Of a DNA stretch of 5,700 bases, positions 1-5,579 are shown in pieces. Below the pieces are notes generated by a model. The model was not told the origin of the DNA, made no database searches, and was given only the letters and a program-made list of their open reading frames with translations. The number at the start of each line of letters is the position of its first letter. The stretch's first letter is position 1. Source of the DNA: an uncultured Lachnospiraceae bacterium (GTDB lineage: Bacteria > Bacillota > Clostridia > Lachnospirales > Lachnospiraceae); the NCBI GenBank assembly GCA_949935685.1, contig CATLGN010000125.1, positions 1 to 5,700 on the forward strand. The letters are read 5' to 3'. The translations under genes were made by a program, and so were the position numbers.

Positions 1-1934
1 TGGGTACGCTGCTCAGTATTCTCTCTCTGCTCCTGTGCGCCCTGCTGTTTGTCATCGGCATTCTGCAGCATCGAAATCTTTTCGATATGCTGATCACGGC
101 CATATCCCTCGCGGTTGCCGCCGTGCCGGAAGGCCTTCCCGCCATTGTCACAATCTGCCTTGCCCTGAGCGTTACCCGTATGGTCAGAGTCCATACCATT
201 ATCCGCAAGCTCCCCTCCGTGGAAACGCTCGGCTGTGTCAGCGTGATCTGCTCCGATAAGACCGGTACCCTGACGCAAAACCGCATGCGCGCCGTCAGTT
301 GTCTCTGCGGCCTCTCGCTCATGCCAGTCCAAAAGCTGAACTCCCGGGAACACGCCGATTTTCTGAACGGTATGACACTCTGTAACGACGCCCTGCTCTC
401 CCCGGAGAAAAATATCGGCGATCCGACGGAGCTGGCTCTCCTCGAACTGGCAGCGCAGCATGGGCTGAAAAAAGAGACACTGGAAAAAACAATGCCGCGG
501 CTGAAAGAGCTGCCCTTTGATTCCCGGCGTAAAATGATGACCACGCTCCATCGTCTGGGAAACGGCAGTATCAGCTACACAAAGGGCGCGCCCGATGAAA
601 TTCTCAAACTCTGTACCGCGATCCAGCTTCACGGAAAAATCCTGCCCGTCACACAGGCGCACCGCACCGATATACAGCGCCATATGAAACAAATGTCCTC
701 ACAGGCGCTCCGCACGCTTGCCATCGCCATGAAAAAAAACGGTTCCGGGCCGATGGAAAAAGATCTTGTCTTCATCGGACTTGTCGGTATGCAGGATCCG
801 GCCAGACCGGAAGCGGCGGGTGCGGTACAGGCATGCCGGCAAGCAGGCGTCACAACCGTTATGATCACCGGCGACCATATTGACACGGCTTTTGCGATTG
901 CAAAACAGCTTGATATTGTCCGGGAACGCAGCCAATGCATGTCCGGCAGCGAAATGGCGCGGCTTTCCGACGAAGCCTTTTCCCGAAAGCTCGATAGCGT
1001 GCGCGTTTTTGCCCGCATTTCCCCGGAACAAAAAGTACGGATTGTAAAGGGCTTCCAGTCCGCCGGCCATATCGTGTCCATGACCGGCGACGGCGTAAAC
1101 GATGCCCCCTCTCTCAAAGCTGCCGACATCGGCATCGCCATGGGAAAAAACGGCACCGATGTGGCCAAGCAGGCGGCAGAAGTCATTCTGACCGACGACA
1201 ATTTTGCCACCATTGAAAAGGCCATTGAGGAAGGAAGGGGCGTCTACGAAAATATCAAAAAATCCGTTATTTTCCTGCTGTCCTCCAATCTGGGCGAAAT
1301 TATGACTATGTTTATCGCCGTGATCAGCGGTCTGGCTTCCCCCCTGCGTTCCAGTCATATCCTCTGGATTAACCTGATCACCGACTCGCTTCCGGCTCTG
1401 GCGCTCGGTATCGACGAAAATGACGGCGCAGCTTTGATGCGGCGGCCGCCGCGCGGAAAGGATGAAAGCCTCTTTGCCGAAGGCGGCATGGCCTGTACCT
1501 GTTTTTACGGAATCCTCATCGCCGCCATCAGCCTGACCGCTTTTTTTGCCTTTCCCTACATACTGCTGATCAGAAAGGGATTGCCCGTTACCTTACACAG
1601 CGTTTCCATCCTGCTTCGGCAGGAAGCCGTTCTGATGCGCGCCCAGACCTATGCCTTTACCGTCCTCGGCATGTCACAGCTCTTTCACGCCATCGGTATG
1701 CGCGACATCCATACCTCCCTGCTGCGCATGCATCATCTGCGCAACAAACTGATGCTGGCCGCTTTTGTAATCGGATTCCTGCTCCAGTTGGCGGTAACAC
1801 GGCTCCCCTTCCTGATCCGTGCCTTCGGAACGGTCCGCCTCCTGCCGATGGAATGGATTTTCCTGCTCGTTCTGGCCGCCGTTCCCCTGCTGGCACACGA
1901 ACTGCTCCTGCTGTGCCGGGGAAAAGGGGCGTAA
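1..1934 (+). CDS. Cation-transporting P-type ATPase, P2A (Ca2+-class), C-terminal 643 residues
   Basis: ATP-driven cation pump of the inner membrane, most likely exporting Ca2+. The gene is cut by the window start; the reading frame is open from base 3, so the ATG at 87 is internal. About 270 N-terminal residues (M1, M2, actuator domain) are missing compared with SERCA/PacL relatives. Fragment numbering: M3 about 2-21; M4 with PEGLP at 42-46; phosphorylation motif DKTGT with Asp85; nucleotide-domain KGAPD at 194-198; DPAR at 265-268; TGDH at 289; hinge TGDGVND at 361-367; M5 about 420-440; M6 WINLITDSLP about 455-464; four last helices to the C-terminus. Predicted Ca2+ ligands are present: Glu43 (M4), Asn429 and Glu432 (M5), Asn457, Thr460 and Asp461 (M6). 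The M8 position matching SERCA Glu908 is Gln559, as in plasma-membrane-type Ca2+ pumps. The family call is firm; Ca2+ as substrate is inferred from these ligands. Confidence 0.96.
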   Translation, partial: GTLLSILSLLLCALLFVIGILQHRNLFDMLITAISLAVAAVPEGLPAIVTICLALSVTRMVRVHTIIRKLPSVETLGCVSVICSDKTGTLTQNRMRAVSCLCGLSLMPVQKLNSREHADFLNGMTLCNDALLSPEKNIGDPTELALLELAAQHGLKKETLEKTMPRLKELPFDSRRKMMTTLHRLGNGSISYTKGAPDEILKLCTAIQLHGKILPVTQAHRTDIQRHMKQMSSQALRTLAIAMKKNGSGPMEKDLVFIGLVGMQDPARPEAAGAVQACRQAGVTTVMITGDHIDTAFAIAKQLDIVRERSQCMSGSEMARLSDEAFSRKLDSVRVFARISPEQKVRIVKGFQSAGHIVSMTGDGVNDAPSLKAADIGIAMGKNGTDVAKQAAEVILTDDNFATIEKAIEEGRGVYENIKKSVIFLLSSNLGEIMTMFIAVISGLASPLRSSHILWINLITDSLPALALGIDENDGAALMRRPPRGKDESLFAEGGMACTCFYGILIAAISLTAFFAFPYILLIRKGLPVTLHSVSILLRQEAVLMRAQTYAFTVLGMSQLFHAIGMRDIHTSLLRMHHLRNKLMLAAFVIGFLLQLAVTRLPFLIRAFGTVRLLPMEWIFLLVLAAVPLLAHELLLLCRGKGA

Positions 1935-1959
1935 AACCAAGCCTGCCTGCAATATAAAT

Positions 1960-1988
1960 TTTACTATCTTTTTTCCCCGATATATGAT
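1960..1988 (+). promoter_or_regulatory. Putative sigma-A-type promoter for the lipoprotein gene
   Basis: This lies in the AT-rich gap after the ATPase stop. A -35-like TTTACT (1960-1965, 4 of 6 consensus bases) is followed by a 17-nt spacer and a -10-like TATGAT (1983-1988, 5 of 6). Transcription would begin near 1995, about 43 nt before the ATG at 2038. A second -10-like hexamer, TATACT (1988-1993), overlaps it but has no well-spaced -35. No intrinsic terminator separates the ATPase gene from this point, so read-through is also possible. AT-rich gaps often give such matches by chance. Confidence 0.5.
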
Positions 1989-2037
1989 ATACTTTTTTTC
2001 AATTACGTTACAGGGCTGCACATTATGAGGTACGGAC

Positions 2038-2454
2038 ATGAAAACACGGCCAGGGCTGAAAAATTTCATACTGTTTCTGCTGCTGACCGCGTTGATTGCC
2101 GCGGGCTGTGCGGAATTGTCCGCGCCGTCCCGGAAAGCGGCCCCCTCCGGCCAGACGGAAACCGTATCGCATACGCTGGAAGCGCCCGCCCTGACCGGTC
2201 TTCCGGATGTGTGTGAAGAACAGGTTTCCGGCAGCCGTCTCTCCGTTTCCTTGTCTAGTATTACACGGAATATCCGTACTGGTTTTTCGGGCCGGTATGC
2301 CGTTTCCGTCCTCTTCCATATACTGACGCTTCTGTCAGTTTATTTGTCGTGTATCAAAAAAACCATTCTGTCGCGTGATACCCGTTTTCTGTATCAGGAG
2401 GCATTTACCATCTCCTATATGCAGGACACGGACGGCAGGAAGCGCCTCTCTTAA
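2038..2454 (+). CDS. Predicted small lipoprotein with a second membrane segment, unknown function
   Basis: A 138-residue protein that I do not recognise. The start is supported by GAGG at 2027-2030, 7 nt before the ATG. The N-terminus is a typical lipoprotein signal: basic residues (K2, R4, K8), a hydrophobic stretch at 10-21, and a lipobox-like IAAGC with Cys24 as the likely lipidation site. Residues 25-86 are polar and rich in Ser, Pro and Thr. A second hydrophobic segment follows at about 87-106, then a basic tail (K107, K108, R113, R116) ending in a charged YMQDTDGRKR stretch at 127-136. The charge pattern fits a lipid-anchored outside domain tethered by a helix with a cytoplasmic tail, which is unusual for a lipoprotein. 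If the signal is not cleaved, it would be a two-span membrane protein. The stop codon lies in one arm of a long inverted repeat that reaches the next gene's ribosome binding site. Homology is unknown, so the function is open. Confidence 0.72.
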   Translation: MKTRPGLKNFILFLLLTALIAAGCAELSAPSRKAAPSGQTETVSHTLEAPALTGLPDVCEEQVSGSRLSVSLSSITRNIRTGFSGRYAVSVLFHILTLLSVYLSCIKKTILSRDTRFLYQEAFTISYMQDTDGRKRLS

Positions 2455-2520
2455 TCTCTGCTGCTTTACCGCAGACCATTCATTCAAATTCATAAACACA
2501 AAATCAGAGAGTAAGAGAGG
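2445..2520 (+). promoter_or_regulatory. Long imperfect stem-loop masking a ribosome binding site (candidate translational-coupling element)
   Basis: Bases 2445-2460 can pair with 2505-2520: 15 of 16 positions are complementary, with one A-G mismatch (2454/2511). The 44-nt loop holds a further small hairpin (CTGC 2461-2464 with GCAG 2471-2474). The 5' arm contains the last codons and the TAA (2452-2454) of the lipoprotein gene. The 3' arm ends in AGAGAGG, the Shine-Dalgarno of the gene starting at 2531. A ribosome finishing the first gene would open the 5' arm and free the site. No T-run follows the 3' arm, so it is not an intrinsic terminator. The pairing is read directly; the role is inferred. 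Confidence 0.6.
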
Positions 2521-2530
2521 AAAATTACAT

Positions 2531-2680
2531 ATGGAAATCAGTATTGGACTTTGGATTGTCATCATTGTCGGAGGATTTGTTGGCATTGCTTCTACTTTGT
2601 ATGTCGTTTTTTCCCTGTTTGCAACACTGGGATACAAAATATACCGCAAATGCAAATACGGCATTTCCCTTTTCAACTGA
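2531..2680 (+). CDS. 49-residue single-span membrane protein, unknown function
   Basis: A short hydrophobic protein. The ATG at 2531 is chosen because AGAGAGG ends at 2520, 10 nt upstream, and because the protein then begins at once with a membrane helix; in-frame starts further upstream would only read the lipoprotein gene out of frame. Residues about 7-33 form one long hydrophobic stretch (Trp8, Gly14, Gly15, Gly18 and small residues suitable for helix packing), followed by a basic tail YKIYRKCKYG at 35-44. The shape, with the N-terminus outside or in the membrane and a basic cytoplasmic tail, resembles small accessory subunits of membrane complexes such as OadG-like transporter subunits, but I see no motif that proves this. 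It lies 76 nt after the lipoprotein gene, is probably co-transcribed with it, and may depend on that gene for translation through the intervening stem-loop. Confidence 0.68.
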   Translation: MEISIGLWIVIIVGGFVGIASTLYVVFSLFATLGYKIYRKCKYGISLFN

Positions 2681-2696
2681 ATATTTTTGTTCGATC

Positions 2697-2737
2697 GGGA
2701 AGACGCTCTCGCGCTTTCGCGTGACAAGGTCCTTCCT
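2697..2737 (+). other. Possible 3'-UTR hairpin
   Basis: Between the small membrane gene and the terminator, GGAAG (2698-2702) can pair with CTTCC (2732-2736). Inside this, TCTCGCG (2707-2713) can pair with CGCGTGA (2718-2724) over a 4-nt loop with one T-T mismatch. An asymmetric internal loop separates the two helices. It has no T-run of its own. It could stabilise the 3' end of the mRNA or be chance; support is weak. Nothing else coding is visible in 2681-2748. Confidence 0.3.
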
Positions 2738-2748
2738 AATAGAATAGC

Positions 2749-2784
2749 AAACGGCGCAGCTTTCACAGGCTGCGCCGTTTTTTT
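2749..2784. terminator. Strong intrinsic terminator, probably bidirectional
   Basis: A perfect 12-bp stem (2749-2760 with 2769-2780, GC-rich core ACGGCGCAGC) closes an 8-nt loop and runs into seven T residues (2778-2784) on the plus strand, ending the small membrane gene unit. Read on the minus strand the same stem is followed by TTTGCTATT, a weaker U-tract. Because the convergent minus-strand operon ends at 2802, only 18 nt away, and no other terminator is visible for it, the element probably serves both directions. Confidence 0.92.
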
Positions 2785-2801
2785 ACAAAAATCATCGTCT
2801 C

Positions 2802-3983
2802 CTATAGCAATGCAACCGCACGCTCGAGACGTTCCAACGCCTCCTGCAGCGTTGCCCGCGGACAGGCCGTATTGATCCGCTGAAACCCTTCTCCCGTCGC
2901 TCCGAATATCGTTCCGTCATCCAGCCAGAGCTTTGCCTCCTCGACAAACAGCCGGTTTAACGCTTCTCCCGAAAGGCCCAGTTTCCGGCAGTCCAGCCAT
3001 ACGAGATAGGTCCCTTCCGGTTCCGTCATCGTAATCTGCGGAATCCTTGCGGCAAGAAACGCCCGGATGAAGGCGATATTGTCCCTGACATATGCAAGCA
3101 TGGCCGCATACCACGCCTCCCCGTCCCGATAGGCGGCCTCACACGCCGCCAATCCCGCCAGATTCGGCTCATCATAACCGGTCGCCGTGATCTGTCGCCG
3201 GAATTGTTGCCGCAGCTTTTCATCGGCAATGAAAATATTAGAAATCTGCAGACCCGCAATGTTAAATGTCTTGCTCGGCGCGGTGCAGGTAACAGTCATA
3301 TCCCGGTATTCCGTTTTCAGATCCACAAACACCCGATGCCGTCCTGTATGCACAAAATCGGCGTGAATTTCGTCACTGACGACAATCACACCGTGCCGTC
3401 TGCAAATATCGCCCACCGCTTCCAGCTCCTCCCGGCTCCATACGCGGCCGACCGGATTATGCGGATTGCAGAGAAAAAACAGTCTGATCTTCTCCCGGAC
3501 AACTTTTTCCGCAAAATCCTGCAAATCCATATGATAACGGCCATTTTCATCCATAACCAGCGTATTGCTCACAGTCCGCCGGCCATTGTTTCTGATCACA
3601 CTGTCAAACGGATAATAGACCGGTTTCTGAATCAGTACCGCATCCCCCGGCTCCGTAAAAGCCCTGACCGCCATTGCCAGCGCAAACACAACGCCAGGCG
3701 TCGTCACGATCCACTCCGGCTTCGCATTCCACTGATGGCGCCGCTTCATCCATCCGCAGACCGCCTCATAGTAACTGTCCTGCACCTGCGCATAGCCGTA
3801 AATCCCATGCGCCGCCTGTGCCGTAATCGCTTCCTGTATCGATGAGGAAACACGAAAATCCATATCCGCCACCCACAGCGGAAGTACATCCTCCGGCATT
3901 CCCATCGTCGCCCGGCCGTCATATTTCAGACATCCCGTCCCGTTTCGATCTATCAGCGTTTCAAAATCCAGATTTTTCTCCAT
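2802..3983 (-). CDS. malY: MalY/PatB-family PLP-dependent C-S lyase / aminotransferase
   Basis: A fold-type I PLP enzyme of 393 residues, the usual family length of about 390. Members such as MalY and B. subtilis PatB cleave cystathionine or cysteine (beta-elimination to pyruvate, ammonia and thiol) and are cytoplasmic dimers. Visible family features: LPLWVADMDF at 34-43; IYGYA at 61-65 (Tyr64, cofactor contact); NPHNPVGR at 173-180 (Asn176, cofactor); SDEIHADF at 203-210 (Asp204, pyridine nitrogen); APSKTFN at 235-241 with Lys238 as the PLP Schiff-base lysine; FQRIN with Arg369 for the substrate carboxylate. The start at 3983 is preferred over an in-frame ATG at 3998: it has GGAG 7 nt upstream, and its ATG overlaps the upstream stop as TAATG, whereas the earlier ATG has its GAGG only 4 nt away. 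It is the last gene of the apparent nrdDG operon. The family is certain; the exact substrate (cystathionine, cysteine, other C-S compounds) cannot be told from sequence. Confidence 0.95.
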   Translation of the reverse strand: MEKNLDFETLIDRNGTGCLKYDGRATMGMPEDVLPLWVADMDFRVSSSIQEAITAQAAHGIYGYAQVQDSYYEAVCGWMKRRHQWNAKPEWIVTTPGVVFALAMAVRAFTEPGDAVLIQKPVYYPFDSVIRNNGRRTVSNTLVMDENGRYHMDLQDFAEKVVREKIRLFFLCNPHNPVGRVWSREELEAVGDICRRHGVIVVSDEIHADFVHTGRHRVFVDLKTEYRDMTVTCTAPSKTFNIAGLQISNIFIADEKLRQQFRRQITATGYDEPNLAGLAACEAAYRDGEAWYAAMLAYVRDNIAFIRAFLAARIPQITMTEPEGTYLVWLDCRKLGLSGEALNRLFVEEAKLWLDDGTIFGATGEGFQRINTACPRATLQEALERLERAVALL

Positions 3984-3994
3984 TATTGTTCTCC
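3981..3994 (-). promoter_or_regulatory. Overlapping stop/start TAATG with Shine-Dalgarno deciding the malY start
   Basis: On the minus strand GGAG (3994-3991) is followed after 7 nt by ATG (3983-3981). The TAA of the radical SAM gene (3985-3983) shares its last A with this ATG. This arrangement favours termination-reinitiation and stoichiometric expression of the two proteins, and it supports the shorter MalY start. Confidence 0.75.
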
Positions 3995-4987
3995 GCATTC
4001 TTCCTCTGTGTTGTCTGCCTTATCAATCCCGCAGCCGTCAAAGGCAGGGATAAAGCTCTCCTGCGCCGTTGCGCCTTCCTGAAAAAACCCGTTTTCCAGC
4101 CCCAGGCCGATTGCATGGGAGAGCAGATCTTCATACGCTTCCGGCCGCACATTCCGCCGCAGCTCCGCATATGCCCGCACATGAGCCAGCGGCGTATACT
4201 GGTTCATAATGCTGATAAAAATACGTTCTCCATATGCGGCGAGCAGATATTCCACAATCTCCCGGGCATCGTCCTCCCCGCCGGGCAGCAGCAGATGACG
4301 TACGATAACGCCTCGCGTCATCAGCAGACTCTCGCCCCGTGCGCTCCGCTCCTGATAGGCATCGACATCCAGACGCTCCGTCCCCGTCGCTTCATCGGTA
4401 AAGCGCATCTCCCCGCACTGGCGCACCATCTCTGCAATCGCAGCACAGGCTCTCTCGAAATAATCCGGGGCATTGGCATACCGCCGGCTCCGTTCGCGGC
4501 TCTTATATTTCAAATCCGGCAGGTATACGTCCACATAACCCTCCAGCATACGCAGTGTTTCCACCGATTCGTAGCCACCCGTATTATATACGACAGGCAG
4601 CAAAAGGCCCATCCCTTTCGCCCGCGCAAGCGCATTCCGCACCTGCGGCGCAAAATGACAGGCCGTCACCAGATTGATATTATTGGCTCCCTTTTCCTGC
4701 AGCTCCAGAAAAATCTCCGCCAGCCGTTCCTCCGTGACCGGCTTTCCCGCGCCGCCGGAAGCAATCTCCGCATTCTGGCAAAATACGCATCCCAGCCCGC
4801 AGCCCGAGAAAAATACTGTTCCCGAACCCTTCCGGCCGGAAATACACGGTTCTTCCCACATATGCAGCGCCGCTCTCGCCGCCCGTATCTCCGCAGTCTG
4901 GCCGCAGACACCCCGCCGGCCCCGCCGCCGGTTTACTCCGCACGCTCTGGGACAGAGCATACACCGTTCCATTTTGTCTTCCATCAT
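3983..4987 (-). CDS. COG1313/PflX-like radical SAM protein, substrate unknown
   Basis: A 334-residue radical SAM enzyme of the PflX group (related to pyruvate formate-lyase activases but uncharacterised). It carries an N-terminal cysteine cluster (Cys9, Cys12, Cys16, Cys28; CMLCPRACG) that could bind metal or a second cluster. The family ARAALHMWEEPCISG block follows at 37-51, then the radical SAM motif CGLGCVFC (Cys63, Cys67, Cys70) for the 4Fe-4S cluster and SAM. Later blocks are NINLVTACHF (103-112), PVVYNTGGYE (131-140), VDVYLPDLKY (152-161), GVIVRHLLLPG (226-236), MNQYTPLAH (261-269) and a C-terminal FIPAFDGCGI. Between the EMRQ-like helix and GVIVRHL there are about 20 more residues (roughly 203-222) than I recall in relatives. 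The start is uncertain: ATGs at 4987, 4984 and 4972 are all in frame, and the last (GGAAG 5 nt upstream) would begin MERCMLCP as many homologues do. It lies 12 nt after nrdG. The true target is unknown; activation of a glycyl-radical or other partner is conjecture. Confidence 0.92.
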   Translation of the reverse strand: MMEDKMERCMLCPRACGVNRRRGRRGVCGQTAEIRAARAALHMWEEPCISGRKGSGTVFFSGCGLGCVFCQNAEIASGGAGKPVTEERLAEIFLELQEKGANNINLVTACHFAPQVRNALARAKGMGLLLPVVYNTGGYESVETLRMLEGYVDVYLPDLKYKSRERSRRYANAPDYFERACAAIAEMVRQCGEMRFTDEATGTERLDVDAYQERSARGESLLMTRGVIVRHLLLPGGEDDAREIVEYLLAAYGERIFISIMNQYTPLAHVRAYAELRRNVRPEAYEDLLSHAIGLGLENGFFQEGATAQESFIPAFDGCGIDKADNTEEECGEQ

Positions 4988-4999
4988 TCCCGTTTCCGT

Positions 5000-5530
5000 C
5001 TATCGTTCCATCTCCGGCAGCAGTATCGCCGGACTGCCTGTCTCCTCTGTCCTGCGCAGATCAATAATCCGCTGGTTCTCCGAACCCCGGTAGCTGAGCA
5101 TCCTGTTTTTCCGCTCCGCGATAAAAGGCCCGTCCACGAGAACATCGCACAGCGAGAGAAACTCTCCTGTAACGTTACAGTTTGCCCTGCCCGAAGGTAA
5201 AAAGTCCTCATATACATACCCACTGTACGCCCATATATCCCGGGCAGGCAGTTCCTGCCGAATCCGCCGCAGCAGCGGCAGCAGCGCCCGCTGATTTTCC
5301 GGCTCTCCCGGGTCGCCGCCAAGCAGCGTCAGACCCGCTATATAATCCGGCCGGAGCATATCGATTACGGCTGCTTCCGTTTCCGCCGTAAAAGGCTCCC
5401 CATAGGTAAAATCCCATGTCATCTCGCTGAAACAGCCTTTGCAGTGATGCGTACAGCCGGACACAAACAGAGAAACCCTTACCCCGGGGCCGTTTTCAAT
5501 CGTAAATGGTTTGATCATTCCGTAATGCAT
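5000..5530 (-). CDS. nrdG: Anaerobic ribonucleoside-triphosphate reductase activating protein NrdG
   Basis: The radical SAM activase of class III ribonucleotide reductase: it cleaves SAM at a 4Fe-4S cluster to install the glycyl radical on NrdD. At 176 residues it is near the usual length (about 150-175). Visible: IENGPGVR at 11-18; the cluster motif SGCTHHCKGCF with Cys26, Cys30 and Cys33; the TWDFTYGEPFT block at 38-48; LTLLGGDPGEPENQ at 67-80 (the SAM-contacting GGEP-type motif, here GGDP); IWAYSGYVYE at 99-108; LVDGPF at 131-136; and RGSENQRIID at 148-157, all typical of NrdG. The start ATG at 5530 has a strong GGGAGG (5544-5539) 8 nt upstream. It follows nrdD by 49 nt, the standard nrdDG order. 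The tail after residue 158 is slightly longer than in E. coli NrdG and poorly conserved in my memory of the family. Confidence 0.97.
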   Translation of the reverse strand: MHYGMIKPFTIENGPGVRVSLFVSGCTHHCKGCFSEMTWDFTYGEPFTAETEAAVIDMLRPDYIAGLTLLGGDPGEPENQRALLPLLRRIRQELPARDIWAYSGYVYEDFLPSGRANCNVTGEFLSLCDVLVDGPFIAERKNRMLSYRGSENQRIIDLRRTEETGSPAILLPEMER

Positions 5531-5579
5531 GACCGCTCCCTCCCGTCACCGCCATACTTTCGCCTGCTGCCACAAACGC

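Noticed and set aside
629..1358. Minus-strand open frames of about 200 codons inside the ATPase gene
   Set aside because: They are antisense to highly conserved P-type ATPase motifs; their composition is that of a complement strand and no family is recognisable.
2025..2216. A 63-codon plus-strand frame starting just before the lipoprotein gene
   Set aside because: It overlaps the lipoprotein gene out of frame, its start has no well-placed Shine-Dalgarno, and it has no hydrophobic or conserved pattern.
2322..2339. An inverted repeat ACTGAC/GTCAGT followed by a T-containing stretch, resembling a weak terminator
   Set aside because: The stem is only 6 bp, lies inside the lipoprotein reading frame, and has no real T-run.
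2351..2381. An inverted repeat GTATCA/TGATAC
   Set aside because: A short 6-bp match with a 19-nt loop inside coding sequence; expected by chance.
2375..2530. An upstream extension of the 49-residue membrane protein to 101 residues
   Set aside because: The added part is the lipoprotein gene read in another frame, rich in Cys, Arg and His, while a good Shine-Dalgarno sits before the ATG at 2531.
3204..3845. A 213-codon plus-strand open frame opposite malY
   Set aside because: It is antisense to a well-conserved PLP enzyme and has no ribosome binding site or domain worth noting.
5167..5180. A perfect 14-bp palindrome (CTGTAACGTTACAG) within nrdG; part of it (ACGTTACAG) recurs at 2005-2013 upstream of the lipoprotein gene
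   Set aside because: One 14-bp palindrome in a window of this size is not far from chance, it lies inside a coding region, and the second copy is only a half match. It was not kept as an operator.
3842..5200. A 452-codon plus-strand open frame opposite the radical SAM and nrdG genes
   Set aside because: It runs antisense to two clearly conserved genes, has no recognisable domain, and is rich in Arg, Pro, His and Ser as expected for the complement of GC-rich coding sequence.
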